Shown: positions 53,314 through 62,732 of the stretch, piece after piece
Numbering within the stretch: the first letter of the stretch is position 1
Layout: each line of letters opens with the position of its first letter
Origin: Fibrobacter sp. UBA4297
GTDB lineage: Bacteria > Fibrobacterota > Fibrobacteria > Fibrobacterales > Fibrobacteraceae
Length of the DNA: 64,000 nucleotides
Direction of reading: 5' to 3'
Assembly: GCF_002394865.1 (NCBI RefSeq)
Contig: NZ_DGUZ01000001.1
Span: 101,049 to 165,048, forward strand
Notes under the pieces: model-generated
The model's database searches: none
The model's input: only the letters and a program-made list of their open reading frames with translations
Told to the model about the DNA's origin: nothing
Program-made: the position numbers and the translations under genes

Positions 53314-55098
53314 ATGAATAAACGTGTTGCTTTAATTGCTTTTGTTTGTTGCTCCGTTTTTGCAACGCTTATCGCGTGCAGTTCTTCCAAAAATGCAACG
53401 GTAAATTCTGATGGTGTTGCTGTAAATTCTGAAAAGACTTCTAGCGAGATTCTTGTGGATCCTCGCGATGGTCAGGTCTATAGGACCGTGAAAATAGGCG
53501 AACAAATCTGGATGGCCGAAAATTTGAACTATAAAACAGATGATAGTGATTGCCTAAAAGATCTAAGCATAAATTGTGCCCGGTTTGGACGACGATACAG
53601 CTGGGCTGCCGCTATGGATAGCTCTGCGACATTTACCAAAAATGGTGAAGGTTGTGGACTATGGAAATATTGTTCTCCGACGTATCCGGTACAGGGAATT
53701 TGCCCTACGGGATGGCATCTGCCGTCTCGCGATGAATGGAAAACATTGCTTTCGTTGCTAGATGAAAAAGACAAGGCGGGGCTTGCGCTTAGGTCGAAGA
53801 ACGCTTGGAAAATGCATGAAAATATGGGCTTTTGGAGTTCTACCATATTTGATGAAGTCTTGGCATATATGTTGGCTTTCTATAATAAAGAAATGTCTTT
53901 AGACCAAACATATAAGCATATGAAGTATCATGTTCGTTGTGTTAAAGATGAATTGATTGATTCAATACAAAGTATAGATTCTACTAAAATACCTTCAGAT
54001 TCTGTAATGCCGATGCAAAGTATGACCGATTCTCGCGATGGACATGTGTATAGAACGGTGGATATTGGCGACCAAACATGGATGGCCGAAAATTTAAGTT
54101 ATGACATGGCGGGCTCAAATTGCTGGGACTGGGTTGAAGATAGTCCTTGTGATGTGCGAGGTCGTTATTACGAATGGAACGAGGCGAAAAAAGCATGCCC
54201 TGTAGGTTGGCATTTGCCGTCAACTGCGGAATGGTACACCTTGTTCTCTGCTGTTGGAGGGCAACGTGTAGCGGGTAAGGCTCTCAGAAATAAAACAGGC
54301 TGGGATGGTTGCGATGATTGTAAAGATGAATATGGATTTTCTGCAATACCTACAGGTATTGCTTCCTCAATGTCTGTATTCCTTGGTGGGGATGCTGATT
54401 TTTGGAGCTTTGCAGAAAATGACTCGAATCATGCGTATTTAATGTTCTTGAATGACAATACGAATATGGCGAGAATTATCAATTGTGATTATTCGATGCT
54501 GTATTCGATCCGTTGTGTCAAGGATGGAAATAGAAAAGAGGTTGATTCTACAAGATTACCGATGAAAGTTGAAAAAGGTGCTGAGTCTTTTATGACGGAC
54601 TCGCGAGACGGACAAACTTATAAAACCATAAAAATTGGTGAACAGACATGGATGACGGAGAATTTGAATTACGATGTCCCCAATAAAAGCTATTGCTATG
54701 GCAAAGTTCCTAGTAACTGTGCTAAGTATGGGCGTCTTTACGAGGAACGCGTGGCTATGGAAGTTTGCCCTGCAGGTTTTCATTTGCCGTCTCCATCGGA
54801 ATGGGAAACGTTATTCAATGCGGTCGGTGGACAATTTATGGCGGGAAGTGTACTAAAGTCTAAAACCGGCTGGATAAATGGTGGTAATGGATCAGATCCG
54901 TTTGGTTTTTCGGCAATTCCTGCTGGCTATGGCGATAAAAATGATAATAGCGAAGAAGGCAAGTCTGCCAATTTCTGGTGCTCTCAGGAAGTAGATGATA
55001 AAAATTTCTATTACGTGAAATTGAAACACGATGCCTTTAATGTTGATATGAATCATTCCAACAACAAGGCTTATTCCGTTCGCTGTGTGAAGGATTAG
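53314..55098 (+). CDS. Lipoprotein with three FISUMP domains
   Basis: 594 residues, lipobox LIAC (Cys22). FISUMP domains open near residues 45, 236 and 427 with RDGQVYRTVKIGEQIWMAEN and variants. In domain 1 the part after CPTGWHLPS is shortened and lacks the YGFSALPAG stretch. The gene starts 3 nt after the previous stop and AAGGA lies in the end of that gene, so translation is probably coupled. Confidence 0.9.
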   Translation: MNKRVALIAFVCCSVFATLIACSSSKNATVNSDGVAVNSEKTSSEILVDPRDGQVYRTVKIGEQIWMAENLNYKTDDSDCLKDLSINCARFGRRYSWAAAMDSSATFTKNGEGCGLWKYCSPTYPVQGICPTGWHLPSRDEWKTLLSLLDEKDKAGLALRSKNAWKMHENMGFWSSTIFDEVLAYMLAFYNKEMSLDQTYKHMKYHVRCVKDELIDSIQSIDSTKIPSDSVMPMQSMTDSRDGHVYRTVDIGDQTWMAENLSYDMAGSNCWDWVEDSPCDVRGRYYEWNEAKKACPVGWHLPSTAEWYTLFSAVGGQRVAGKALRNKTGWDGCDDCKDEYGFSAIPTGIASSMSVFLGGDADFWSFAENDSNHAYLMFLNDNTNMARIINCDYSMLYSIRCVKDGNRKEVDSTRLPMKVEKGAESFMTDSRDGQTYKTIKIGEQTWMTENLNYDVPNKSYCYGKVPSNCAKYGRLYEERVAMEVCPAGFHLPSPSEWETLFNAVGGQFMAGSVLKSKTGWINGGNGSDPFGFSAIPAGYGDKNDNSEEGKSANFWCSQEVDDKNFYYVKLKHDAFNVDMNHSNNKAYSVRCVKD

Positions 55099-55110
55099 AG
55101 GGGAAGTTTT

Positions 55111-57822
55111 ATGAAATGCCGTTTTGCTCTTTTATCTTGTGTTTGCTTACTTGTGCTTGCATTTCTTGTCGCATGCGATGATGGCGGAACATTAAGAGAA
55201 AAAATCGTGATGGAAAAAGGTATTATGAAAGACCTTCGCGATGGCCAAATTTACAAGACTGTGAAAATCGGCAAACAGACTTGGATGGCTGAAAATCTGA
55301 ACTACAATGCAGACGACAGTTATTGTTTTGGTCCAGGAAATCGCGATTGCTTTATGTCGAGCCGACTTTATAAATGGCATGCTGCAATGAATGCTTGCCC
55401 TACGGGTTGGCATTTGCCGGATACGAGTGAATGGAAAACTTTGATTTCTTCAATCGGTGGAGAAAAATGGGTGGATCAAGTTCCCAAGTCTTCAGACGGC
55501 TGGAATGGTTTGGGAAATTATAAGGATTGCAACGATCACATCGGGGCGTGTATTTTTTGGAGTTCTACGGTGTATTCTGAATCGAGCGTGTATAGTATGA
55601 ATTTGTCGAATTTTACTGATACCGCCGCTTTGAAGCCTGTTACAGTGATAGATCTGGAGGAACGCGAAAATAGGATGTATGAAAGAGAAGTCAAAAAGCG
55701 GATTCCGCTTGATTTACTTTCGGTCCGTTGTGTTAAAGATGAAAAAATGGATGGAAGTCAAGTAACGAACGATAAAAATATGGAAATAAAGAAGGACGGA
55801 GACTCTCTTGATGTAAAAACATATTTAAATGATTCTCGCAGTGTGAATTCCATAATGAAGAAAATTATGACGGACCCTCGTGACGGACAAACTTACAAGA
55901 CTGTGAAAATAGGTCCGCAGACTTGGATGGCTGAAAATCTGAATTACAAAACAGAAAATAGCTTTTGCTATGATAATGTGGATAGCAACTGTACGAAATA
56001 TGGACGTTTGTATGTGAATTCGGAAGGAGTGTGTCCTGTTGGTTGGCATTTGCCTGCTAAATGGGAATGGGTAAAGTTGTTTAGTGTTTTGAATGATTCT
56101 TCTACGGTGGGTAAAAAAATAAAATCTACAGAGGGATGGCTATATGATGGGAACGGTACAGATGAATTTGGCTTTTCTTTGCTTCCTGCGGGGCTCGTTT
56201 TTTTCTTAAGGGATATAGATGATAATCCGTATCATGGAACCCCCAAATTAAAATTAAAAACTGACCCGCGTCATATAATCTCAAAATTAAAAATTGACTC
56301 TAGTAAAGTGAGATTTGTTGGTAAAAATCGTTATGCATTATTTTTTATGGATGCAGGTGCTTTTGAAAAAGATATGATTTATTTAACTTATAATAACAAT
56401 AAAGTAGATTTTTACGGTGGCACAATCACAGGTGCTTCTGTTCGCTGTCTCAAGGATGTTAAAGTATATAATGCTAAAGGAAATTTTAGGGATTCTCGTG
56501 ATGGACAGACGTACAAGACTGTAAAAATTGGCGAACAGACTTGGATGGCCGAAAATTTGAGATACAAGATAAAGGGGAGTAGTCAGTACTATAATCGACG
56601 CGATAGTATCGGTAAATATGGTCGCCTCTACAATTGGAATTTGGCAATGAAAGCTTGCCCGGCAGGGTGGCGTTTGCCTGATACTAGTGATTGGAATACC
56701 TTGACATCAACGGTTGGGGAAGGTATAGCGGGGAAGGTTCTTAAATCGAAAAGTGGGTGGATGTGTAAAAATAAACATAGCATGTTGGTTGATAAAGGAG
56801 TTCTTGTCTATCGTTGCATCACTGCTGGCGACGGTTCTGATAAATATGGCTTTTCTGCATATCCAACAGCTTTACGGAGGGAGTCTTGGTTTTTCGATGA
56901 GGGTAAACCTGTTTTAAATGCATCTGCTTTTTGGAGTTCTACAGAGACTAATGAAAATGAAGCTTATTCCACGCGTTTATTCTATGACCGCGACGATGCT
57001 GACCCATATTATGCTAAACGTACAAAAGAGAAGTTGTCGGTACGTTGTATCAAAGACAAAGCTCGTAAAAGGATAAGCTCATCTCGTTCTAATTATTATT
57101 CATTTATGCAAAATTATAATGATAAGCAACTAGAAGGAATTGATGATTCCTATGAAAAAACTCGCGAACTCATTTTGACTCAATTGGATGAACAAGCCGA
57201 AAAAAAGTCATATTCTGTTGCAAAAGGCGAATTTACAGACCCTCGCGATGACCAAACTTACAAAACCGTGAAAATAGGATGGCAGACTTGGATGGCTGAG
57301 AATTTGAAGTTTAAAATGGATAGTAGTTCTTGTTATCAGAATGCCGATAGCAACTGTACTAAGTTCGGTCGGTTTTACCAATGGGATAATGCGATTGCTG
57401 CTTGCCCGGCGGGGTGGCATTTGCCGGATTCGGTTGAATGGAGTATGTTGATTCATACGGCCGGAGGGAAGGATTCTGCGAGCAAGGCTCTCAAATCTAC
57501 GAATGGTTGGAGTGGTCATGGAAACGGTACGGATAAATTTGGATTTTCGGCTGTTCCTGCTAGTGCTACTTTTTTGGGACTTGATGCAGAATTTTGGAGT
57601 GCTTCGGAAAAAGATAGTGCTAGATCGTATAACTTTGGATTGGCTTGCTTTTTTCCTCTAGATTGCCATGGTGGCGATGTCTGCACATCGGGAAATGAGT
57701 GTACTTTACATTATCTTTCTATGAACGATGAACATAAAAGCAGCCGCTATTCAGTGCGCTGTGTGAAGGATGAATTCTTCTTGTATAGTATTTTTGCGAA
57801 AGTTATCCGTTGGTTTAAATAA
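55111..57822 (+). CDS. Lipoprotein with four FISUMP domains
   Basis: 903 residues, lipobox LVAC (Cys22), GAGGGGAAG ribosome site. FISUMP domains start near residues 37, 252, 457 and 707. Between domains 3 and 4 lies a charged helical linker (MQNYNDKQLEGIDDSYEKTR) instead of poly-Ser. Domain 4 holds extra Cys residues (LDCHGGDVCTSGNEC). After the last VRCVKD the protein ends in a short hydrophobic tail (FFLYSIFAKVIRWF). Third gene of the FISUMP operon. Confidence 0.88.
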   Translation: MKCRFALLSCVCLLVLAFLVACDDGGTLREKIVMEKGIMKDLRDGQIYKTVKIGKQTWMAENLNYNADDSYCFGPGNRDCFMSSRLYKWHAAMNACPTGWHLPDTSEWKTLISSIGGEKWVDQVPKSSDGWNGLGNYKDCNDHIGACIFWSSTVYSESSVYSMNLSNFTDTAALKPVTVIDLEERENRMYEREVKKRIPLDLLSVRCVKDEKMDGSQVTNDKNMEIKKDGDSLDVKTYLNDSRSVNSIMKKIMTDPRDGQTYKTVKIGPQTWMAENLNYKTENSFCYDNVDSNCTKYGRLYVNSEGVCPVGWHLPAKWEWVKLFSVLNDSSTVGKKIKSTEGWLYDGNGTDEFGFSLLPAGLVFFLRDIDDNPYHGTPKLKLKTDPRHIISKLKIDSSKVRFVGKNRYALFFMDAGAFEKDMIYLTYNNNKVDFYGGTITGASVRCLKDVKVYNAKGNFRDSRDGQTYKTVKIGEQTWMAENLRYKIKGSSQYYNRRDSIGKYGRLYNWNLAMKACPAGWRLPDTSDWNTLTSTVGEGIAGKVLKSKSGWMCKNKHSMLVDKGVLVYRCITAGDGSDKYGFSAYPTALRRESWFFDEGKPVLNASAFWSSTETNENEAYSTRLFYDRDDADPYYAKRTKEKLSVRCIKDKARKRISSSRSNYYSFMQNYNDKQLEGIDDSYEKTRELILTQLDEQAEKKSYSVAKGEFTDPRDDQTYKTVKIGWQTWMAENLKFKMDSSSCYQNADSNCTKFGRFYQWDNAIAACPAGWHLPDSVEWSMLIHTAGGKDSASKALKSTNGWSGHGNGTDKFGFSAVPASATFLGLDAEFWSASEKDSARSYNFGLACFFPLDCHGGDVCTSGNECTLHYLSMNDEHKSSRYSVRCVKDEFFLYSIFAKVIRWFK

Positions 57823-57871
57823 AGTTTTCTGCCAACTATATTTATATTTGTAGTCACAACAAGGAGTCAAT

Positions 57872-59056
57872 ATGGCAGAAATCGGTACACCTCTAAGTTC
57901 TAGTGCAACAAAGGTTCTCTTTTGCGGTTCTGGCGAGCTCGGCAAGGAAGTCATCATCGAGATGATGCGTCTTGGCGTCGAAGTGATTGCTGTGGACCGT
58001 TACGCCAACGCTCCGGGCATGCAGGTGGCTCATCGCAGCTATGTCATCAACATGCTCGATGGCAAGGAACTCCGCGCTGTCATTGAAAAGGAAAAACCGG
58101 ACTACATCGTACCGGAAGTCGAAGCGATTGCAACGGACACGCTCGTGGAACTCGAAAAGGAAGGCTACAATGTCATCCCGACTGCGAAGGCCACCAAGCT
58201 TACGATGAACCGCGAAGGCATCCGCCGTTTGGCTGCCGAAGAGCTCGGACTCAAGACGAGCCCGTACCGCTTTGCGGATAACTTTGAAGATTTCAAGGCT
58301 GCGGTCAAGGAAATCGGCATCCCGTGCGTTGTAAAGCCGGTGATGAGTTCTTCGGGGCACGGTCAGAGCGTCATCAAGACCGAAGCCGACATTGAAAATT
58401 CCTGGAACATTTCCCAGACGGGTGGTCGCACGGGGGCTGCGAGCCGCGTGATTGTCGAAGGCTTTGTGCCGTTCGATTACGAAATTACTTTGCTCACGGT
58501 CCGCCATGTGGGTGGCACGAGCTTCCTCGAACCGATTGGACACCATCAGGTGGGCGGTGACTATCAGGAATCTTGGCAGCCGCAGCCGATGAAGCCGGAA
58601 CTCTTGGAACAGGCAAAGGTGATTGCGAAGAAGGTCACGGACGCTCTTGGCGGTCGTGGCATCTTTGGCGTGGAACTTTTCGTTTGCAAGGACGAGGTCT
58701 TGTTCAGCGAAGTCTCCCCGCGTCCGCACGATACGGGCATGGTGACGCTTATTTCACAGGACCTCTCAGAATTTGCTTTGCACGCCCGCGCTATTCTCGG
58801 TCTCCCAATCCCGAACATCGCTTTCCATGGCCCGAGTGCATCGAAGGCTATCGTTGTCGATGGCAATTCCGACCATGTGAAGTTCAGCGGCTTGGAAGAA
58901 GTTCTTGCGGAACCGGATACGGGTCTTCGCTTGTTCGGAAAGCCGGAACTCAAGGGCCACCGCCGTATGGGCGTTCTCCTTGCTCGCCGCGACACTGTCG
59001 AAGAAGCCAAAGCAACTGTCATGGCTATGCGCGAAAAAGTGAAAATTAGTTTGTAG
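57872..59056 (+). CDS. purT: Formate-dependent GAR transformylase PurT
   Basis: 394 residues. ATP-grasp enzyme making formyl-GAR from formate in purine synthesis. Motifs: LFCGSGELGKEVIIE, VDRYANAPGMQVAH, KPVMSSSGHGQSV, EITLLTVRH, GGRGIFGVELFV and EVSPRPHDTGMVTL. GGAG lies 10 nt before the start. PurT rather than PurN implies formate as the one-carbon donor. Confidence 0.97.
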   Translation: MAEIGTPLSSSATKVLFCGSGELGKEVIIEMMRLGVEVIAVDRYANAPGMQVAHRSYVINMLDGKELRAVIEKEKPDYIVPEVEAIATDTLVELEKEGYNVIPTAKATKLTMNREGIRRLAAEELGLKTSPYRFADNFEDFKAAVKEIGIPCVVKPVMSSSGHGQSVIKTEADIENSWNISQTGGRTGAASRVIVEGFVPFDYEITLLTVRHVGGTSFLEPIGHHQVGGDYQESWQPQPMKPELLEQAKVIAKKVTDALGGRGIFGVELFVCKDEVLFSEVSPRPHDTGMVTLISQDLSEFALHARAILGLPIPNIAFHGPSASKAIVVDGNSDHVKFSGLEEVLAEPDTGLRLFGKPELKGHRRMGVLLARRDTVEEAKATVMAMREKVKISL

Positions 59057-59165
59057 GTTTTAGGTGGTAGGTTGTAGGTTTTAGGAAAAAACACGGGCTT
59101 AAGCCCGTTTGTAATGGGGCGGCGTAGCCGCGATAATTTACCTAATGCCTAAAACCTAATACCTG
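59057..59165. repeat. Composite intergenic element with TAGGTTTTAGG arms and GGCG core
   Basis: The left arm TTTTAGGTGGTAGGTTGTAG and right arm CCTAATGCCTAAAACCTAAT are imperfect reverse complements around ACGGGCTTAAGCCCGT and the core GGCGGCGTAGCCGCGAT (59118-59134). It lies between convergent genes. Confidence 0.6.
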
Positions 59166-59906
59166 CTACAGCACCTTTCCTAACGCAATTATTGCAGCAG
59201 TGCGCGCACGCAAGCGCGTATTGCCGAGATTCAACAGATGGACCTTCCCGTTGCGGAAGGTCTTTATTGTTTCGATTTCGCGTGGCGAAAATCCGCCTTC
59301 AGGACCTACAAGCAAAGTAACGGGAGTGGCCGCGCGTTCTCCGGCGGAACAGTTCTCGTCGGCGTTTCCTTCCAAATCCAATTTGCGTTCTCCGTCGATA
59401 TCGCAGAGAATCAAGTCTCCCTGATAATCCTTGAGCCACTTGTCGAATTCAATCGGCCCCTCGATGCGCGTCATCCAGGGCTTTTTGGATTGCTTGAGAC
59501 TCACGAGTGATTTGAGCTCGGCGCGTCGAACTGTCTTTTTCAAGTCGGAGTTCTTGGGCTCCTGTGAATAGTCCGTGCGCAAAAAGATGATGCTATCCGT
59601 TTCAGTTTGTGCCGCATGGAATACGACTTCTTCGAGTGCGTCATCCTTGAGGCAGGCAATGCCGAGGTTTAGGCGCGGGCGCTTGAGCGCGGCATCTTCG
59701 ACGGTATCTACGCGGACTTCGCAGGCCTTGGCGTCTGCCTTGGTGATTGTTGCATCGGCGTAATGCCCGAGGCCGTCGCAGAGTTGTAGCGTATCGCCAT
59801 TTGCGGCGCGGCAAACGCGTACGGCATGGCTACTTTCGTTTTCGTCGAGAATGATTGTGCCGACTGTAATCAGCGGGCAATAGAAACGGCTATCGGGAGT
59901 TTTCAT
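59166..59906 (-). CDS. rsmE: 16S rRNA (uracil1498-N3)-methyltransferase RsmE
   Basis: 246 residues from ATG 59906, which gives the family's start (PDSRFYCP, then HAVRVCRAANGD). SPOUT fold with C-terminal LLVGPEGGFSPREIE and LLNLGNTRLRARTAAIIAL, the knot and SAM site (most members have LG-x-RILRxETA). An earlier in-frame ATG at 59927 is less likely. No Shine-Dalgarno is obvious. Confidence 0.93.
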   Translation of the reverse strand: MKTPDSRFYCPLITVGTIILDENESSHAVRVCRAANGDTLQLCDGLGHYADATITKADAKACEVRVDTVEDAALKRPRLNLGIACLKDDALEEVVFHAAQTETDSIIFLRTDYSQEPKNSDLKKTVRRAELKSLVSLKQSKKPWMTRIEGPIEFDKWLKDYQGDLILCDIDGERKLDLEGNADENCSAGERAATPVTLLVGPEGGFSPREIETIKTFRNGKVHLLNLGNTRLRARTAAIIALGKVL

Positions 59907-59929
59907 AGGAGTAAAAATAGCAAACATAA

Positions 59930-60030
59930 CTGTTAGTTGTTGGTCAATAGTCATTGGTTGTTAGTTATGCACTCTCTAAGACTGTATAGACTAGTAACTA
60001 ATAACTAGTAACTAGTAACTAATTTTCTAT
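59930..60030. repeat. Low-complexity TAGT repeat tract without GC core
   Basis: GTTAGTTGTTGGTCAATAGT on the left and ACTAGTAACTAATAACTAGT on the right are inverted low-complexity arms, as in the composite elements. It contains three near-tandem ACTAGTAA units. Any promoter of the two divergent genes must lie in or beside it. Confidence 0.45.
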
Positions 60031-60040
60031 ATTACATCTC

Positions 60041-60832
60041 GTGAAAAAAGTAAAAGCTGTTGTTTTCGATTTAGACGGAACTCTCTATTTGAGTGGCCGC
60101 CCATATCCTGGTGCGGTCGAAACGGTCAATCGCGTCGCTAAGCGCGTGCCGGTCTATTACCTGAGCAACAATACGAGCAAGTCTCCTGTCTTTTACGAGA
60201 ACCGCCTCAAGGTCATGGGGCTTCCGCTGGCTGATGATTCCATCATTTCGGCGCTGTACCTCTCGCTCAATGCGATTCACGAACGTAAGATTAAGAACGT
60301 CTTTTTCTTTGCGAACCCGGAAGTGTACGAATGGTTTGCTGCGCAGGACCCGAGCCTCAATTTGCGCCCCTCGGTTGAAGAAACGGAACTTGTGCTTGTC
60401 GCTTACCACAACAGCTTTGACTACCGTGAACTTTGCGAACTTTCGTTCCGTGTGCAGCGTGGAATCCCGTTCTGGGTCACGCATACGGATTTTGTCTGCC
60501 CCGATGAACGCGGCCCAGTGCCCGATATCGGTAGCTTCATGGCGCTTCTCAAGACCGCTTACGGTGTCGAACCCGAAATGAGCTTTGGCAAGCCGAACCC
60601 GGCAATGCTTTCGGGACTTTTGAAACTTTACCGCCCGGAAGAAATCCTCTTTGTGGGTGACCGCCTCTATACGGACTTTGAACTGGCGAAACGTTCCGGT
60701 TGCCGTTTTGTGCTGCCGCTATGCGGTGAATCGAAAATGGCGGATGTCGAGAAACTCGACGTGAAACCTGAATATATTGTCAACAACGTTAGTGAAATAG
60801 ATTTCAACGCCTTTTTAGAAGGAAAAAAATAA
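60041..60832 (+). CDS. HAD-IIA family phosphatase (NagD-like)
   Basis: 263 residues. FDLDGTLYLSG with nucleophile Asp10 and acid Asp12, YLSNNTSKS (motif II), FGKPNPAML with the Lys, and VGDRLYTDFELAKRSG (motif IV). The IIA cap type fits NagD/phosphoglycolate or nitrophenyl phosphatases; the substrate is unknown. GTG start with no strong ribosome site. The stop codon overlaps znuA by one base. Confidence 0.88.
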   Translation: MKKVKAVVFDLDGTLYLSGRPYPGAVETVNRVAKRVPVYYLSNNTSKSPVFYENRLKVMGLPLADDSIISALYLSLNAIHERKIKNVFFFANPEVYEWFAAQDPSLNLRPSVEETELVLVAYHNSFDYRELCELSFRVQRGIPFWVTHTDFVCPDERGPVPDIGSFMALLKTAYGVEPEMSFGKPNPAMLSGLLKLYRPEEILFVGDRLYTDFELAKRSGCRFVLPLCGESKMADVEKLDVKPEYIVNNVSEIDFNAFLEGKK

Positions 60833-61710
60833 TGCGTCGTATTGCTCTTTTGCTGTTGCTCGTCTTGATTCCTGCTGCTTTTGTATGCGCTAACGATGGG
60901 CGTATTACTGTTGCTGTTTCTTTGCAACCTTATGCGACGCTTGTGAAAATGCTGGGTGGCGACCGTGTGAATGTGGTGACGCTTTTGCCGCCGGGGGCTG
61001 ACCCGCACAATTTTGAACCAAAGCCTGCTGTCATCAAGGCTTTTTCTGTGGCGCAGGTGTATTTCTCGGATGGCTCTGGCTTGGACAAAACGTGGATGCC
61101 ACGCTTTCTGGGTGCGAACAAAAACGTAAAGGTGATTGATATTTCCAAAAACATCAAGTGGATGAAGTCGGAACATGACGATCACGGTATCCTTGGCCAC
61201 CACCACGATGAAGATGAACTAGATCCGCACATTTGGACTTCTCCGAATCGAGTTAGGCTTTTGGCAGACAACATTTTCTTTGAACTCAAGAAACTTGATC
61301 CGGAGCATGTTGTCTATTTTGCAAACAGAAATGCAGAACTTCAGGATCAGCTTGCGCTGGTGGAACGTCACTTGAATGAAACCGTAATGAGTCTGCCACT
61401 TGAAAGACGTTCGTTTATTGTGTTCCATCCGTCCTATGGCTATTTGGCTAAGGATTACAAGCTCAAGCAGTATGCTATTGAAGTAAACGGCAAGGAGCCG
61501 AAACCTAGGGATTTGGCAAACCTCATTAAGGTTGGCCGTAAAAAAGGCGTGAAGACGGTTTTTGTGCAGCCGGAATTTAGCAAGCGCGCTGCCGAGACGA
61601 TTGCGAAGGAACTTGGGGCCGTTGTCGTTGAAACGGATCCGTTGTCCGCGGATTTTATCGGCAATACGAATAAGCTTATCAATGCTCTTAAAGAGGCTTG
61701 CAAAAAGTAA
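60832..61710 (+). CDS. znuA: Zinc/manganese ABC transporter substrate-binding protein
   Basis: 292 residues with a signal peptide (cleavage near VCAN). Cluster A-I binding protein: VSLQPYATLVKMLGG, PPGADPHNFEP (first His ligand), an acidic His-rich loop (HDDHGILGHHHDEDELDPHIW) and FHPSYGYLAKDY. The His loop favours zinc. Coupled to znuC by one-base overlap. Confidence 0.93.
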   Translation: MRRIALLLLLVLIPAAFVCANDGRITVAVSLQPYATLVKMLGGDRVNVVTLLPPGADPHNFEPKPAVIKAFSVAQVYFSDGSGLDKTWMPRFLGANKNVKVIDISKNIKWMKSEHDDHGILGHHHDEDELDPHIWTSPNRVRLLADNIFFELKKLDPEHVVYFANRNAELQDQLALVERHLNETVMSLPLERRSFIVFHPSYGYLAKDYKLKQYAIEVNGKEPKPRDLANLIKVGRKKGVKTVFVQPEFSKRAAETIAKELGAVVVETDPLSADFIGNTNKLINALKEACKK

Positions 61711-62486
61711 TGGCCGCCATTGATATCAAAAACCTCTCGTTTGGCTATGGAAAGTCGCCCGTGCTTACGGACGTGAACTTGTCTATAGACGAAAATGACT
61801 TTGTTGCCATTATCGGGCCGAATGGCGGTGGCAAGTCCACGCTGATGAGGTTGATGGTTGGGCTTTTGAAGCCTACGTCTGGGACTGTGCGCGTGTTTGG
61901 CGAAAAGGTCCCGACGAAGAAAGTGGCTATCGGCTATGTGCCGCAAAACACGAACAAGAATATCGATTTCCCGATTACGGTGGGCGAGTGCGTTGCGACT
62001 GGCAAGACGGGGCTTTCTCCCAAGTCGGATGAAGTGAACGCAGCACTCGAACGCGTGTATATCGCAGGCTTCTTGGACCGCCGTCTGGGTGAACTGAGTG
62101 GCGGTGAACGCCAGCGCGTCTTGATTGCCCGTTCTCTTGTTTGCAATCCGAAGATCCTCTTTTTGGATGAACCGTCCAATAACATTGACGTTGCGGGGAT
62201 AGAAGCGCTTTATAGCATGCTCGCGGAATTCAGCGAGACGATGACGATTGTGATTGTAACGCACGACCTGATGGCGCTATCGCATAAGGTAAAAAGCGTT
62301 GTTTGCGTGAACCACTCCGTGCATTATCACGAAGGGGCTAACCTGACCGAAGAAATGCTCCATAGCACTTACGGTTGTGAAGTCGACTTGATTGCCCACG
62401 GGGTGCCGCACCGCGTTCTCGGGAGCCATGACCATACCCACGGCGGCTGCTGCGAGCATCACCACCACGAAGTGGTGGATAGGTAG
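61710..62486 (+). CDS. znuC: Zinc/manganese ABC transporter ATP-binding protein
   Basis: 258 residues from ATG 61710 on the znuA stop codon. Walker A GPNGGGKST, LSGGERQRVLIARSL signature, ILFLDEPSNNID Walker B, and the switch His in VTHDLMAL. The C-terminus is a His/Cys-rich tail (HDHTHGGCCEHHHH), which could sense or hold metal. The membrane permease that should complete the transporter is not the next gene. Confidence 0.93.
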   Translation: MAAIDIKNLSFGYGKSPVLTDVNLSIDENDFVAIIGPNGGGKSTLMRLMVGLLKPTSGTVRVFGEKVPTKKVAIGYVPQNTNKNIDFPITVGECVATGKTGLSPKSDEVNAALERVYIAGFLDRRLGELSGGERQRVLIARSLVCNPKILFLDEPSNNIDVAGIEALYSMLAEFSETMTIVIVTHDLMALSHKVKSVVCVNHSVHYHEGANLTEEMLHSTYGCEVDLIAHGVPHRVLGSHDHTHGGCCEHHHHEVVDR

Positions 62487-62700
62487 TAGGTTATAGGTTT
62501 TAGGTGTTAGGAGAAATATCATGCACTTCGTGCATTGGTATAGTGCGGTGTTGCTGCAAAAAATATTCTAATAACTATTGACTAGCGACCAATAACCTAA
62601 AAAATCTCTAGCCTCTCGTCTCCCGTCTTTTGTCTAGACACAATTATAGTCCTAAAGCCTAACCCCTAACCCCTAATACCTTAAAGAATAATGTTATAAT
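62487..62700. repeat. Composite intergenic element, TAGGT/CCTAA arms
   Basis: The left arm GTAGTAGGTTATAGGTTTTA and right arm CCTAAAGCCTAACCCCTAAC are imperfect reverse complements about 200 bp apart. They enclose ATGCACTTCGTGCAT and a TCTCGTCTCCCGTC tract. No gene is visible. Confidence 0.55.
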
Positions 62701-62732
62701 TGTATAGTACTTGTGTTTCATTGGAGGTAAAA

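Noticed and set aside
49279..57822. Repeats in the FISUMP genes as a CRISPR or DNA-level tandem array
   Set aside because: They are protein-domain repeats of about 190-240 codons with diverged DNA, not short identical repeats with spacers.
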